From: Rhizoclosmatium globosum
Lineage: Eukaryota > Chytridiomycota > Chytridiomycetes > Chytridiales > Chytriomycetaceae
Length of the DNA: 64,000 nucleotides
NCBI GenBank assembly: GCA_002104985.1
Contig: MCGO01000017.1
Location: 579,511 to 643,510 of the forward strand
Reading direction: 5' to 3'
Shown: in pieces, positions 23,101 through 32,500 of the stretch
Numbering within the stretch: position 1 is the stretch's first letter
Layout of the letters: each line of letters opens with the position of its first letter
Notes under the pieces: generated by a model
What the model saw: the letters and a program-made list of their open reading frames with translations, nothing else
The model's database searches: none
Told to the model about the DNA's origin: nothing
Program-made: the position numbers and the translations under genes

Positions 23101-23943
23101 GACCAAAAGAAATCCTTAATAATTTGTTTTATTTGTTAGTGTTCGTTGGAAACCTCTCATGAATGCCGATGAGGATATGGTTGCTGCTCACTTTGCGGAA
23201 TGTGGAGAGGTTCTTGCTGTCCGTATCATCACCGACCAAGAATCTGGCCGAAAGAAGGGTTTTCGGTTACGTTGAATTTGCTGACGCCGAATCTGCCAAG
23301 AACGCTCTTAAGATGCACGAAACCGAGCTCGATGGCCGTGCTATCCGAGTTGACCTCTCTATCCAAAAGGAGCGTGCTGAGAAGAAGAGCTTCAACAACA
23401 AGAACAGCTTTACTCCATCTGCCCCAACTTCTGCCCCAGCTGACACATTATTTGTTGGAAACATGAGCTTTAACGCTCACGTTGATGGCCTCAAGGAACT
23501 CTTTGGAGAGTACGGAAACGTTACATCTGTCCGTATCCCAACTGATCGCGAGACTGGAGCTGTTAAAGGGTATGTGTATTCGAGGCTGATGTGTATTTGT
23601 TTCCTAAACTCTTTATTCCTCTAGTTTCGGTTACGTCTCATTCTCTAGTGTCGATGAGGCCAAGGCTGCCCTCGAGGCCCTTAATGGAGTTGACTATGAA
23701 GGACGAGGATTGCGTCTTGACTACAGCACACCAAGAGACAACGCTGGCGGTGCCGGTGGAGCTCGTGGTGGCCGAGGTGGGGGCCGTGGTGGATTCGGAG
23801 GTGACCGTGGAGGTCGTGGAGGAGCTCGCGGTGGCCGTGGTGGATTTGGTGGAGGTCGTGGAGGCGGTCGTGGAGGATTTGGAGCTCCAAGCCGTGGAGG
23901 TTTTAGCGCACAGCCAGCTGGAAAGAAAATTACTTTCGACTAA
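14111..23943 (+). CDS. Nucleolin/Gar2-like paralog 3 with repeated acidic exons, split by an LTR element in an intron
   Basis: It starts MAKSDVIKSVKGGKVEKKA. The N-terminal region is built of repeated small exons, each Lys/Ala/Pro-basic then Ser/Asp/Glu-acidic (for example AVAKKEESSDDESSSDDDS then PPKKAAPVK), separated by introns in the same phase. This recalls Nopp140-type modules. The intron 14966-22929 holds the 7.9-kb retrotransposon. After it come KPAAKKRVA-like basic residues, RRM1 (GRKKGF / GYVEFADAESAKNAL), RRM2 (DTLFVGNMSFNAHVDGLKEL ... FGYVSFSSVDEAKAALE), LDYSTPR, and a long RGG tail ending PAGKKITFD. Single-base frame breaks occur near 14510, 14953, 22985, 23158 and 23268; several are homopolymer length changes. 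The gene is probably functional if these are sequencing errors and the intron is still spliced. Confidence 0.75.
14999..15707 (+). repeat. 5' LTR
   Basis: 709 bp, starting tgtcagggga and ending cccggtcaca. It matches the 3' LTR except for three transitions and 1-, 1- and 3-bp indels. The first internal bases, from 15709, read TGGGGGCCCAACACC, which begins with TGG as a tRNA primer-binding site should, but I cannot name the tRNA. Confidence 0.93.
15708..16552. other. Leader between 5' LTR and gag-like ORF
   Basis: This 845-bp untranslated leader has a short GC hairpin (ccggccttcgggccg near 15777) and an imperfect direct repeat, gcgttgagcttagctccgc then gcgttgagttatactccgc, at about 15810-15850. 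Several short upstream ORFs exist but none resembles a protein domain. Packaging or translation signals may lie here; nothing in the sequence proves it. Confidence 0.4.
16553..17164 (+). CDS. Gag-like ORF of the LTR element
   Basis: 203 residues, MPANIIINQNSHFMAESAKL. The first 70 residues look helical (AKLLAHTVQLMASMGQNLMN ... SFQLERLLERQREADA). A Pro-rich hinge and a long Asn/Ser/Arg-rich disordered tail with RYSRNHNQ follow. No CCHC zinc knuckle is visible. The position directly after the leader suggests a capsid or gag remnant. It is short for a Gypsy gag and may be a 3'-truncated version, because the deletion that removed protease and RT begins just beyond it. Confidence 0.45.
   Translation: MPANIIINQNSHFMAESAKLLAHTVQLMASMGQNLMNEGLPYDKAWDACLKTSSFQLERLLERQREADAIAAATPPLPPPTEENATRYFQPQGGRYSRNHNQGSSSNDTTTRSGRPSNSTNQNPEFIPVNDREDGEILTDAPRSPAQSSKENFIPKLYLTVTQPRVSPMPSALLRSTKTSNNKNTPLFFCDHFTKPIKSIWKV
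17165..17495. other. Residual spacer where protease and reverse transcriptase are missing
   Basis: About 330 bp with no recognisable motif in any plus frame: no DTG/DSG protease motif and no YxDD box. In a complete element this interval would be well over 1.5 kb. It marks an internal deletion or rearrangement between gag and RNase H. Confidence 0.55.
17496..18165 (+). pseudogene. RNase H domain remnant plus coiled-coil linker of the LTR element
   Basis: From the ATG at 17496 the frame reads KLVIECDASGTGLGGALLF, which carries the first catalytic Asp. A frame change near 17585 then continues KPVAFISRTLTDVEKRYSN, TDREGLAVIWAV (catalytic Glu) and VETDHSALLSLF (second Asp), then RFSRWAYALSHYDLTLVHVP. 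This is the RNase H of Ty3/Gypsy polyproteins. The usual N-A-D-x-L-S-R end appears only in another frame, giving a second break near 17860. About 90 Lys/Asn/Gln-rich residues follow, possibly a linker, to a stop at 18165. The reading frames suggest an originally continuous RNase H-linker-EEP-integrase polyprotein. Confidence 0.75.
18263..21703 (+). CDS. EEP (ExoIII/AP-endonuclease-like) - integrase - chromodomain polyprotein
   Basis: An open frame of 1,146 codons. Residues 1-245 are an endonuclease/exonuclease/phosphatase fold: VICFQETRLG (catalytic Glu), GVATLWRKDL, EGRILTITLGDFAIVNCYAP, FVLLMGDLNIAPDSE (Asp/Asn pair), FWRVDHILID and WESDHVALQL (final Asp-His). The first strand (LNFTSQNLNGF, 18162-18194) sits upstream in another frame, so the true start is earlier. 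Residues about 380-420 form the integrase HHCC finger. The catalytic core follows: VFVDFMQ (about 446), LHSDGGEPF (about 507), then exactly 35 residues to the Glu of NGMVERLIK. About 330 residues I cannot identify follow. Then come an SH3-like C-terminal domain (FRVGERAWLAVP ... FIPRWVGPVRIVDR, about 935-1012) and a chromodomain-like end (IIDKILDVKK ... WQREEDMPSEVI, about 1081-1133). Confidence 0.85.
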   Translation: MEQYLDMLGGSVICFQETRLGRKSTKLLSQMQTLPNWSCAISDNLSGHYGVATLWRKDLKGEIHSYGAMDEADPEGRILTITLGDFAIVNCYAPSGNRDEKRHLFKINFLEKLKRHCLHLRKKHFVLLMGDLNIAPDSEKDVMPFAVKENLVDCFGSTISAEEQIWFKSMTEHFHDGFRVKHPEPHGSTWLLKAYDNKVYPFWRVDHILIDNRIDKKHFDVRIDSRKWESDHVALQLHTTFHGNDKSILIDRTSWTNKENPQYYTFCSDVNIDNFETNLNITLPNSGKTVKEIRELQLADTHFGPLLRFRQYGTVPEPKEGETTLTKDNLIALSKDLIVDSNGLLFKIHNASKQQVRKQPARVTLCVPDNMRREILDLLHSDLFAGHYGFEKVYTPLLDRYWWPTVKNDLENEIKSCPECNTAKDFRQKAGYVFPIPIGKHPWERVFVDFMQPPKPDEKTGNKYIMVVVDSFTKWAEAIPIPDLKAKTVAEALVEKVFCHTGVPVYLHSDGGEPFNSNLMLQLSRRFGFYKTFTSPYWPRANGMVERLIKNLSERIRHYINKYTFDDWETILPYVLFAYRTHAHGTTGETPFFMFHGFDARLPSDLLLGINPIDIEKVLPDCKADLTEKPTSLDPTPQTLTMTSQETVEEPFPEKLPKIAIASYRSFRQFVQSKLSKHLYGYETEYNPQRVLRKLFEKYNLDAIVLIHNLHPKQDYRTDYPVPYTFKLEDGTDIPRIGNFRIGAATADGKVRTVLENKPAKRIINVFSRKNLIQIGNNLPDSLPEDNPEPQLFLGTPGILRCMYRAYNFTTKTYVDYIIPLVDATTKDFVVVRGVPLWDGATQFFTVGESFLFDEAPIQTFIINDFEPTNDETPMTLVNEMDSDFDDVAVVGETSPEDIKSFTERLVRGLQASRSVIIDNVNKEQEKYATQTNSNVDPSHEFRVGERAWLAVPLTAEAQRLKVGKKFIPRWVGPVRIVDRAEGDAQTKYRVVERFPGNQIVVRTVHASRLRPFTARVPVDSAEDAMKLAGDDFETEYKKWLDDEKLTRRPTHKQQYASGASPWLLAKIDPTFSQEDIDNPKLIIDKILDVKKTVNPTSFEYLTSWEMWGRKERHWQREEDMPSEVISDFWEQIKESIGLYGMNTKR
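21700..21915 (+). CDS. Small basic ORF overlapping the integrase stop codon
   Basis: 71 codons. Its ATG shares bases with the preceding TGA (ATGA overlap), an arrangement seen where translation terminates and reinitiates. The protein is Lys/Gln/Glu-rich (QQQKRKTKAKPVEK, EQRALRLLKRNQKEDEATRK) with no recognised domain. It may be an independent small protein, or simply the rest of the integrase C-terminus separated by a one-base shift. Confidence 0.35.
   Translation: MKERMSEKVSGDLAIPLEIDTTPTEVQQQKRKTKAKPVEKIIQPPVVTDAVEQRALRLLKRNQKEDEATRK
22207..22910 (+). repeat. 3' LTR
   Basis: 704 bp, same ends as the 5' LTR. It is preceded by a purine run ggaaaaggg (22193-22201) that fits a polypurine tract for plus-strand priming. 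It is followed directly by aact, the right copy of the target duplication. Confidence 0.93.
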
Positions 23944-24101
23944 ATTTCAGACGGATTCTTGTTTCTACATATGAACAAATAAATGCTTCGTAAACTTCAA
24001 GTTTTATTGGGCGAATGGGCCCAGTTCTTTCTTTACTCGAGCCCTGATTTCTTGATGATAGCGGTTATCTTTGAAACCTGATCCCTCCTCAGCTTCCTTT
24101 C

Positions 24102-24732
24102 TCAATCTTCTTTCCACGCAAGTGCAAATTCGTAGGCAGCGTCATCCACTTCGTTGTCATGGTTGTCAGAATATTGTCCCTTCAGACTGGGCATTCCGTT
24201 GTTACTCAAAAGCTTCATCTTGTAGAATTCCTTCAACTATAGTCGCAAATCAAGTTAATCGAGGTGGTCAGGGTTGGGCAGAGGGCAGTAATACATTGTT
24301 GACGTCAAGGGCAGCCGCAACAGCCATTGTGACAGCGAGCGATGCAGAGAGGGTCAGGGCAGTTCCAGTCATGAATGCTCGACCAGCAAACAAGTAGGCT
24401 GCAAGTTTTGGGTCGGCGCCGGTGCAGCATGACTGGTCTCCATCAGCTTTGCAATTGGAAGCTCCATTTTGCCTGTAACAAGAGAAGTAAGACCAAGAAG
24501 ATCCCTCGAAGTAACGAATCTACCTGATCTCATTTTCATTGTGAACAGGATGCCTGAATAGAGTTGGTGGTGAGCAACAGGAACCACGTCACATGAACTA
24601 AACACCTCCAAAGACAGCCGCAGAGCCAAGACTGACAGCAATCCTAGAAAATGTTAATCTCAACCTTAGAAACCACCCAACTCACTTTCCGAATCGTGCA
24701 ACATTGCTGGTTTCTGGTTCGGTTTGAATCAT
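24102..24732 (-). CDS. Small two-helix membrane protein, TMEM242/Aim11-like
   Basis: The start is ATG 24732-24730 (MIQTEPETSNVARFGK). Spliced exons then read KIAVSLGSAAVFGGILFTMK (hydrophobic helix 1), RSGKMELPIAKLMETSH, and after a one-base frame slip near 24420 PKLAAYLFAGRAFMTGTALT, continuing into LSASLAVTMAVAAALDVNN (helix 2). A 60-bp intron leads to LKEFYKMKLLSNNGMPSLKG and an acidic tail ending AWKED. Small two-helix organisation, Gly-rich first helix, and a second helix ending ALxVxxxxEFxxKM resemble TMEM242 / fungal Aim11, linked to mitochondrial ATP synthase or complex I assembly in animals. The match is by pattern only. The frame after the stop also looks protein-like, so the true end could be about 24035. 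Confidence 0.45.
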
Positions 24733-25029
24733 TCTTTCTTTCTACTTCTGTGAGGAAAAAAAGAACGCTGCATAATCAAATGGTACTGTGGACGAATCCA
24801 ATCAATCCTCATCAGTTGATAAGAACGAGTATTTCAGAAGTGATGATTTCATCGTTGATGTTTATCTACTTTTTTGTGTTAACAACCTATGAGGCCAATA
24901 GTTCCTATTTATTGCAAATTTATGTGATTTCTTGTGGTTCATCTTTTCTCCACTGTCAATTGTTAGTTTGAAGTTCTCATCCTTTCTTGTCCATTTATTC
25001 TATTTTCCGTGGGTAAATCTCCATTTTAA

Positions 25030-26117
25030 ATGGCCACACCAACGCGGCCGCCACCAGGAGGCCACTCATCGCTCTCGTTGGCGCACGTTGACCGAACAGC
25101 GGCCGCGGGAGTTCCATCGTCGAACGCTTTGGGTGGGCGTGGATTCCGTGCGTTTGAGTCGAATGTGTGTTTGGCGACGACGGCGCTGGACGGACGGCGC
25201 AGGCGACAAGACGAGACGGTTTGAGTTTGTTTTTTTGGTGGTTGGTTGTTTGGCGGGTTGTCTGACGTGTGTGTTTTGTGGCAGGCGCAACTGAGTCAAC
25301 TTCGATTCAAACTCCGACTCGACGGGCGTCGACGGGTGTTCTGCCTGGCCATTCAACAGACGAACTTGTCCCGGTTTATCGACCTGGGAGGAAACCAGGG
25401 CCGCAGCATCGGCACTCTCTCGCCTTCTCCTCGGAAGCAGAACCACATCAACACCTGGGAAAGAAACGTGTTGTCTTGACTCCGCAATCTTCCTTCAAGT
25501 TGGTATATGATGAGTTGCCTGAAAAGCAATCGGTTAAATCGCTGCAACAACCAGCCCCTGCTGTTCAATCAACATCGGAAACTCATGCAGCTGGCAGAAG
25601 AAATGTCTTTGCAACACATAACATATTGAATCCTCCTGATGATATTGATTTTCCTCGTCCTCGTTCCGCAATGTCTTGCAGCAAAAACAAAAGCTCTATT
25701 TCATTCGCTTCTCCTCCATCTGGCGATATTGTGGAGCCAATTCGGCCTCATCGAAGACCACACTCAACATCATCCCTGAAAAGTAATATTGTCTTTGGAT
25801 CGAACGACTCAACTATACCCTCGACTTCTTCTCCGTCTCAATCAAAGTCTCGGTTCGGCCATTTGATGAACAAGAGCTCAATTATATTTGGGGACGATGG
25901 CGAACGCGCTGAGACCTGTCGGTTCCAAGATTCCCATCCGATACGCCGAACTTTTACACCAGAACCAAAGTTGACTTTTGCTGAATTTACGGGGAATTCG
26001 GGCACTTCTGATTCTATTCACACCAACTCATCTCCATCCCAACAAAGAAAGAAACTGGATCCAGCGTCTATCGAGATAGTTGCAGGCAAGGCATCTGGGA
26101 AACACCGTGTCTTCTGA
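25030..26117 (+). CDS. Disordered protein with repeated NxFxxxN / SSIxFGDD motifs
   Basis: Two exons are likely: MATPTRPPPGGHSSLSLAHV ... RRRRQDET, an intron at about 25222-25284, then TESTSIQTPTRRASTGVLPG onward to KASGKHRVF. The protein is Ser/Pro/Arg-rich without a folded domain. Short motifs recur: RGFRAFESNV, RRNVFATHNILNPPDD, LKSNIVFGSND and MNKSSIIFGDDGE. The spacing recalls Jupiter/HN1-type microtubule-associated proteins, whose repeats are also of the SSxxFG kind, but this is a weak resemblance. Phase across the intron is off by one, so either the donor is elsewhere or an indel is present. Confidence 0.5.
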
Positions 26118-26230
26118 TAATTATTATACGTTCGTTCGTTTATTTAGTTAGATTATATAACCATTAAATCACTTGTTTCGTGGGTTTAAGTAGTGTAATT
26201 GGCCGCATATTTTGTGATGAAGCCTCTTGT

Positions 26231-26632
26231 TTATCGTGGAGGACTCCCTTGGAGTCTGGAACAAACATAAAGAGGGAAAAGTCCCTGCGACCTCGTGCTC
26301 AAATTCATACCTCTGATCCATCCGTCATCAACACGTGTTGAATGAAAATATCGTCACCCGCTTGAACATTCAACTCATCGGCCAGGTTTTCTGGTATGCG
26401 TACTTGGCTTGAACGGTTTGGCCAGGTACAAAGTTTGAGGATGCAGCTGCAAGATTAGAATGTATCACTTGCTCCTCGTGTGTCAATGTCTTTTGAAGGG
26501 TTGGTTTTTGTTGAACTGATCGGTCACAATCAGAACCGCGATTCCAGAGGCAAGTACCAAAACGGAAGCGCACACAATTAGAGTTATGAACGCTGGAATA
26601 GATATTCCAAGAATACGAGGTGCGGGTGCCAT
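26231..26632 (-). CDS. Membrane-anchored SH3-domain protein
   Basis: The start MAPAPRILGISIPAFITLIV leads into a hydrophobic segment of about 30 residues (N-terminal membrane anchor) and VTDQ. A short spacer (VQQKPTLQKTLTHEEQVIHS) is followed by an SH3 domain: FVPGQTVQAKYAY, PENLADELNVQAGDDIFIQH, DGWIRGMNLSTRSQGLFPLY. All hallmark positions (ALYDY-like, E-L-x-x-x-x-G-D, GWxRG, G-x-F-P) are seen, but they lie in three frames, consistent with loss of single bases in the short runs near 26510, 26393 and 26340. It is divergent from the PhoD gene. The left arm of the great inverted repeat begins inside its first codons, so the right-arm counterpart has only the start codon region. Confidence 0.65.
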
Positions 26633-26883
26633 TTTCTATGTAAGTTCGATTTCATCTCAAGGTTTCTAGAAGGGATCCAAGAACCGCGATTTACGATTGG
26701 TTCTCACAATCCTATATTGTCGCCAAAAGATTCGCGAGGTGTGCGTGTCTGTTCATAGCGAGACGGGTTGATTTCTGCTTGACTTGAGCTTGGACGGCCA
26801 ACACGTGTTTGGCCACGCAGGGAAAGGGAGAATCTGATTGGTCGTTGAACCAACACTGAAACTTCACCTACAACAAACATCAT
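26633..26883. promoter_or_regulatory. Divergent promoter SH3 gene / PhoD with CACGTG E-box
   Basis: A 251-bp promoter. A near-perfect 19-bp palindrome at 26796-26814 centres on CACGTG (26802-26807), 77 bp before the PhoD start. An ATTGG (reverse CCAAT) lies at about 26837. CACGTG is the site of Pho4-type bHLH factors in phosphate regulons, so its place before an alkaline phosphatase gene is suggestive. Confidence 0.4.
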
Positions 26884-29077
26884 ATGGGCCGAATAACTGG
26901 AGGTGAGGCTATTCTCTTCTTAGCTGTGAAGCAGGTGTTCTGGTTCACTGATTCAAGACGTTCACATCCAGTCTTCCATCACGACCATCCCAAACGAACG
27001 TTATTCATAATCGCCGTCTTCTTAATAACCTCTGCCCGTTTCTCTCTCGTCGTTCCTCGATCCAAGCTGTTTGCTCACGATAAAATCGCAACAAGGATAT
27101 CAATCGAGACTGCAGAATCAGTACCATTCGTTCCATTCTCGCCTGAAATAGAAACCCTTGCGGTCACGGAAAATCTCGTGTATCAGCACGCTTCGGAGAG
27201 CCAGTTCTACAGCCAATGGACAACTGGTCGTGTAAAGTTCAACAAGAATGTGAGGGATTTACGACAACCCACTGGACATCCACCATTTTCTTCCACGGAG
27301 CCTCGATTTCTGCACGGTGTTGCAAGTGGTGACGCTCTCTCAGATCGTGTTATGTAAGGCGGACTTTCTCCTTCCTCCATTTTACTAAATTGTGCAACCA
27401 AAAGAATCTGGACCAAAGTTTCCCCACCGCCCGAAACCGCATCTTTCTATGTCCGATACGACATCTCGTTATCTGCAACAGAGCCTGATTCTTCCCTTCC
27501 GGGCTCTCCTTTTTCTAAACTCGAAACCTCAATCCGTTCTGGTGTCGTTTTGACCGGCCCTGAAGTTGATTACACTGTCAAAATTGACTTGACAGGCCTA
27601 GATCCCAAAACTGTCTACTATTTCCAGTTTTCAGCACCGTCCAATATCGCCGACCATAAATACGGAAAACCTCATTCACTGGTGTTTAGTCCTGTCGGGC
27701 AAACCAAAACTCTGCCAACAAAGGATGATCCCACCATTTCTTCTGTTCAATTCGCTGTTGTGTCTTGTTCCAACTGGCCTCGTGGGTTCTTCAATGTGTA
27801 CTCGTCGATCGCTGCAAGAGACGAAGTCGACGTTGTATTGCATTTGGGTGATTACATCTATGAATATAGGAATGGAGAATACGGCGACGGGAGCTCTATT
27901 GGAAGAATCCCGAAGCCGGACAGAGAGCTATTGACATTAGGAGATTATCGGTAAGAAATTGTTTGTGGCATGAAATGAACTCATTCGACCTTAAGTGAGC
28001 GTCACGCCCAGTACAAAGAAGATGAAGACTTACAGTCGCTTCATCGATTGAAACCGTGGATTGTGATTTGGGAGTAAGTTATTACCAACGCATTGAATTA
28101 TTTTGCTAAACTTGCTATGATAGTGACCACGAATTTGTGGGATGAAATATCTGGATTCTTCAACAGCGCCATTCAAATGAAACTCTTATTCGGATACCAG
28201 CCGCTATGCGAGCCTACTTTGAGTATCTACCCATCCGTGTCCCAAAAGAACTTCCACTACAAGCCAGCGCACCTTTCTCTCCAATCTCAGAACCGTGATC
28301 TTGCAATTGAAGCCGACCACACAACGGTATCTACCGAAACTTCCACTTCGGGAAGCTCCTAGACCTCATGATGCTGGATACTCGAATCCACGGCCGCGAT
28401 CGAAGTGACTGGGCAACTGTTTTGAACGAAGATCGAACCATTCTTGGTGATGATCAAGAACAATGGCTTGTTCAACAATTACAGGAGTCGTCAGATAGAG
28501 GAGCTGCATGGCGAGTGATTGGAAATCAAGTCGTCTTTGCTCAAATGGATTGGTGGGGCTTGATGTTCAACAGCGATGCATGGGATGGGTATCCAGCCAG
28601 TCGAAAAAGAATTTTGGAGGCAATAGAGAAGAGGGGCATAAAGGATGTTGTCGTCTTGACTGGAGAGTGAGGTTCATTCATTATAATCGCACAAGCTAAA
28701 ACCAATTCAGTGTCCACGCATCCCTCTCGTTCAATGTTCCGAAATCACTAGAGACATATAATTCCAAGACTGGGGAAGGATCTCTTTTGGTCGAATTTGT
28801 GGCTCCTGCTGTAACTTCTCCGTCGCCTTTGGAATCAATTCATATCGGCTTCTTGAATCCTGTGGCAGAAACGTTATTCCCTAGACTTGAACCTCATTTG
28901 CAGTTCATGGATCTTTCACGGCGAGGCTATATTATTCTGAAGATTGGAATTGAACGAACTCTCTGCGAGTACTGGTATAATAACAACGTACGAACGCGAG
29001 GTTCAGGAGAAAGTTTGGGTGTTCTTGTAGAGACTGATAGGGGTACTGGGCGAATAACAAGAGTGATGCTACAATAA
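26884..29077 (+). CDS. PhoD-like metallophosphatase (alkaline phosphatase D family), left-arm copy
   Basis: Secreted or membrane-anchored phosphomonoesterase/phosphodiesterase. An N-terminal hydrophobic segment (TLFIIAVFLITSARFSLVV) acts as signal or anchor. Family landmarks in order: FLHGVASGDALSDRV then, across an intron, IIWTKVSPP; a PhoD N-terminal beta domain; VVSCSNWPRGFFNVYSSIA; HLGDYIYEYRNGEY (metal-binding Asp); YRERHAQYKEDEDLQSLHRL; WDDHEFV split by an intron; MMLDTRIHGRDRSDW; VVLTGD, then after an intron VHASLSF (metal ligand His). It ends near RGTGRITRVMLQ. Introns are 50-60 bp. In this arm the WDDHE exon has small indels at about 28138 and 28168; the right arm keeps the correct reading there. 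Confidence 0.88.
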
Positions 29078-29593
29078 AATAATAGGCATTTTTGATAAAC
29101 GAAGAAGTGTCTTGTTGATTCAACGCTTACACAATATATTCATCGATTACTACTACTATGAGGAAGAATTGATTTGTTATTACGTTATTTGGCTTCTTAA
29201 AGTCAAAGGGTTCGAGTTTCTCTTTTACGATACAAAGTGATATTTAAAACCTTCCAAATAAATACCATGGAGTTGACTAACATTAATTCTTTCAAGACGA
29301 AATCAACCGTTTAAAGGCAAAATGGCTAAGGTTCAGGTTCAGGTTCTTTGTGTTTCCGACTGCCACTGGTGTCTATGGGTCATTTTGTGAGACAATAAAT
29401 TATGGAAGTAAATCTGCAAAATGGTTATTTGAAATCAACAAAGGACAGCAAGCTCAAGACAAACAAGGATGTGAAACTCCCAGCAAAAAGAAAGCAATTC
29501 AACAAAGTATGAGAACAGCAAGGACGAAAATAGAAGAACAAGACCCCAGCAAATCATTGACACACACAACTTCTCCACCACCAACTTAACCTC
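29078..29593. other. Intergenic spacer between convergent PhoD and Argonaute genes
   Basis: AT-rich, about 515 bp, with shared 3' untranslated sequence of two convergent genes. A short uninterrupted frame at 29350-29589 on the plus strand overlaps the antisense of the Argonaute 3' end and has no domain. I see no RNA gene. The mirrored spacer is 57448-57983. Confidence 0.4.
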
Positions 29594-32500
29594 TCAGAGA
29601 AGTACATTTTCGACTTCAGCTCCTCAACAACATTTTCAAAATCTTCTGCCCGAATCCGGCAGTCCCTGCTCTCGCGGTAGCTCAGTGCACGGATTGCCAC
29701 AATATTGGCGTAGCGAATTGCTGGAACCAACGCCGTAGTTCTCGTGCTATTTAAAAGTTGATGACATTCAAAACCTCAAACATTTTGAACAAACTTTGTG
29801 TCCAGACGGCATAATTTGAAGCACATCTCTTCAAGTTCCGAATTATTAAAGTTACTTTCATTGAGAATGACTCGGTAGTTTACAGGGGATTCTCCTCTTT
29901 CTCCTGAATGCAAGACAAAATCGTGGATGTGAGGCTCAGTTACACCTATCAGACGTGTAAACATTCACACCCAAAATAAATACTCTCACCAGAGTTCACC
30001 ACTGTCCCAAAATCAACTTCCTTTTTACTGTTGAGGCAGTCTTTCTGAAAAAAGAGTCGCCCGTGATTTCTGTTGACAAGGATAAAAGTGATCCTGCACT
30101 CCACACTTCAAGGCACCTTTCATGATATCAACTTCCCGTTTTGCGACGTAAGAACAATTTTCCTCAAGTACCCCGTCACGGAAGTAAATAACACGCGAAG
30201 GAGCTCGAAGCTTCGTTTCAAACTTTTTCAAAAGTCCACTAAATTTGGAAGACAAATTAGTGATGATTCTTTCGCGCGGACCTTGGACTCCAACTTCAGC
30301 GTTTGGTAACGTATCTGCAAGCAAAGTTATCGACATAATATGTTGTTTGAAGACTTACTCTTTGTCCATAGAAGCAACGACAGAGCCAATCGACGCCTGG
30401 CCTTGATACTGTGGCGGATGCATGATTGTACCAGCAACGAACATAGCCCCCTCAGTCTGTGATACGTCACTAAGGATATTAAAATCTGTGACAAAATTGA
30501 TCCCACCCAGCTTGGAGTTAATAAGCATCAGAAGATCTAGCATTTTGAAATGGCAATATTCTGGGTCAAGCGATTGGGTTCCGACGATGTATGTCAAATT
30601 CCAAGTTCTGTATCGGCACATCTTTCAATCAACTTCCGAGAGGCAATGCAACCACACATAATACAAATTTACTTGATCGAGAAGACTTGATGGTCGACAG
30701 AAACTCCGAATGCCCGCCCCGCCTTGATGGGCAATAGCGGGTCTTTTCCACAACCATGCCAAACTCCTCCCCAGTATTTTGAACCATTTTCACAAATTGA
30801 GCCGGATTTTCGGTGGTTAATCTTGTGGCTGAGTCAAAGACAGCAATTGTCCAACTTTCAAGACGTGTTGGACGCACAAACTAAAGTTCTTTAGACACAA
30901 TACCACCAATATCAACGACTAACCTGAACAAAATTAATACCCTCGCCAATTCTATTGATTTTTAACGCCAGGATCCAATAATCAGACAGGCTGGGAAGTT
31001 GCGCTCCCAACCAACCGTAATCCACAAAGCAAAAGACGACTTTGATACTTGGATTGAAGAATTTCGTGAGCTTCGAACAGCTGGCTTGTGCGTAATATCA
31101 TTCGTCATGAAACAAAAGATAGTCACAACAGCAACATCGCCATGCTGCTTCATCACCTCTGCCACAGCTCGAGCAGAGTATCTTGTACGTTCCATCATTC
31201 TTCCACACAAAGGTGTCACAATGGGCCTTCAATTCCACTCCATACTGAACACATGCCTCTTTGGTCTTATCAAAAAACAAAGTCGCCTTCTTCATGGCTT
31301 CTGGCGTCTCAGTTGAAAATACAGCGCATACACTACTGCCTATGTTGCCTGACTTGTGAACTTTGTACTGAGACAAAATTCGTTAATTTCGGGCTTTTAA
31401 GCAATGATAGTGGCTTACATCGGCAAGTTCCGAACTAAATGAGCTATCCTTAAGAACATGTCCATGCTTTCCTTGCATACGAGGCACCTTCATTATGTTG
31501 GCATTGACGCTCTTCATTTGACTCTCAACTGACATTCCCCAACGGGCCAAGAAATCTTTCTTTGCTTGCAACAACATGATTCCGTTCTCAATAAGTCGGA
31601 ATCTGTCATCGGGTGCAAGCGACATTCTCAGTTTTTGAGCGTCAGTTAACGGTCCAACATAAGTTTGCTGGCCTAACACCATCAAATCCTCCATTCTATG
31701 CAGTGAAACTACATTCTCTTGGTTGATGCAGGAAACAAGTGGGACAAGAGTAAAATACTTGGTGCGATCAAATTTTTCGGACAATGAAAAAATTTTGAGC
31801 GCACCAGTGATGGCATCAGAGGTGCAGACAACAAACAGCCCTGACAGAAATCCAGACAGTTGCTCGTACTCAACAGATCCAATTGTGATAATTTCTGATT
31901 CCAAATTTGGCTTCTTCAAATAGGCAGCAGCAAGCTCCGCGATTGAACCTTGGAGAGAATAATGCAAATTGTTAAAAGAGAAAGGGTACATTTTCGAGTG
32001 TAAAACCTTGATTGAAGACTAGGCAAGTCGTAACGCCAACATTTAAGAGGAGTTCGGAGCAGGTATACTCGACCGCAACCTGCCAGTTTCGAACAAGTTT
32101 AAGGCCCCCAGGAAAGTTGCTATCGATTGCTTTGGTGCTAAGGATGGATTTGGACTTGGGGGACTCTTCTTCAAAGACTGTGGAGACCAATACCGCATCA
32201 ATGAACGACAAACCTTGCTGAACTTGATGAGAAATTTCCAATTTTGATTCAGACTGGATGAACGCACGGACGTCTTTGAGGTCAAATGATGAAGGCTTTG
32301 CCAATGATACTTTATAGTGGCTGTCAGACAAATGTAATGAGCACAAGACGAAACAAGATATATCAAGAAATGAGTATTCTCACGTCGCGACATCTTCATC
32401 CATGATGGTAACATACGAAATGGCTGTAATATCAACCAGGTATGGTAAATAGACAGTGCCGAAACCGTCAAAGATAGCCGTCGCTAAGTATAGAGTGGGC

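Noticed and set aside
29208..29225. Possible tRNA B-box (ggttcgag) near 29210
   Set aside because: No matching A-box or cloverleaf could be drawn around it; no tRNA gene is supported anywhere in the window.
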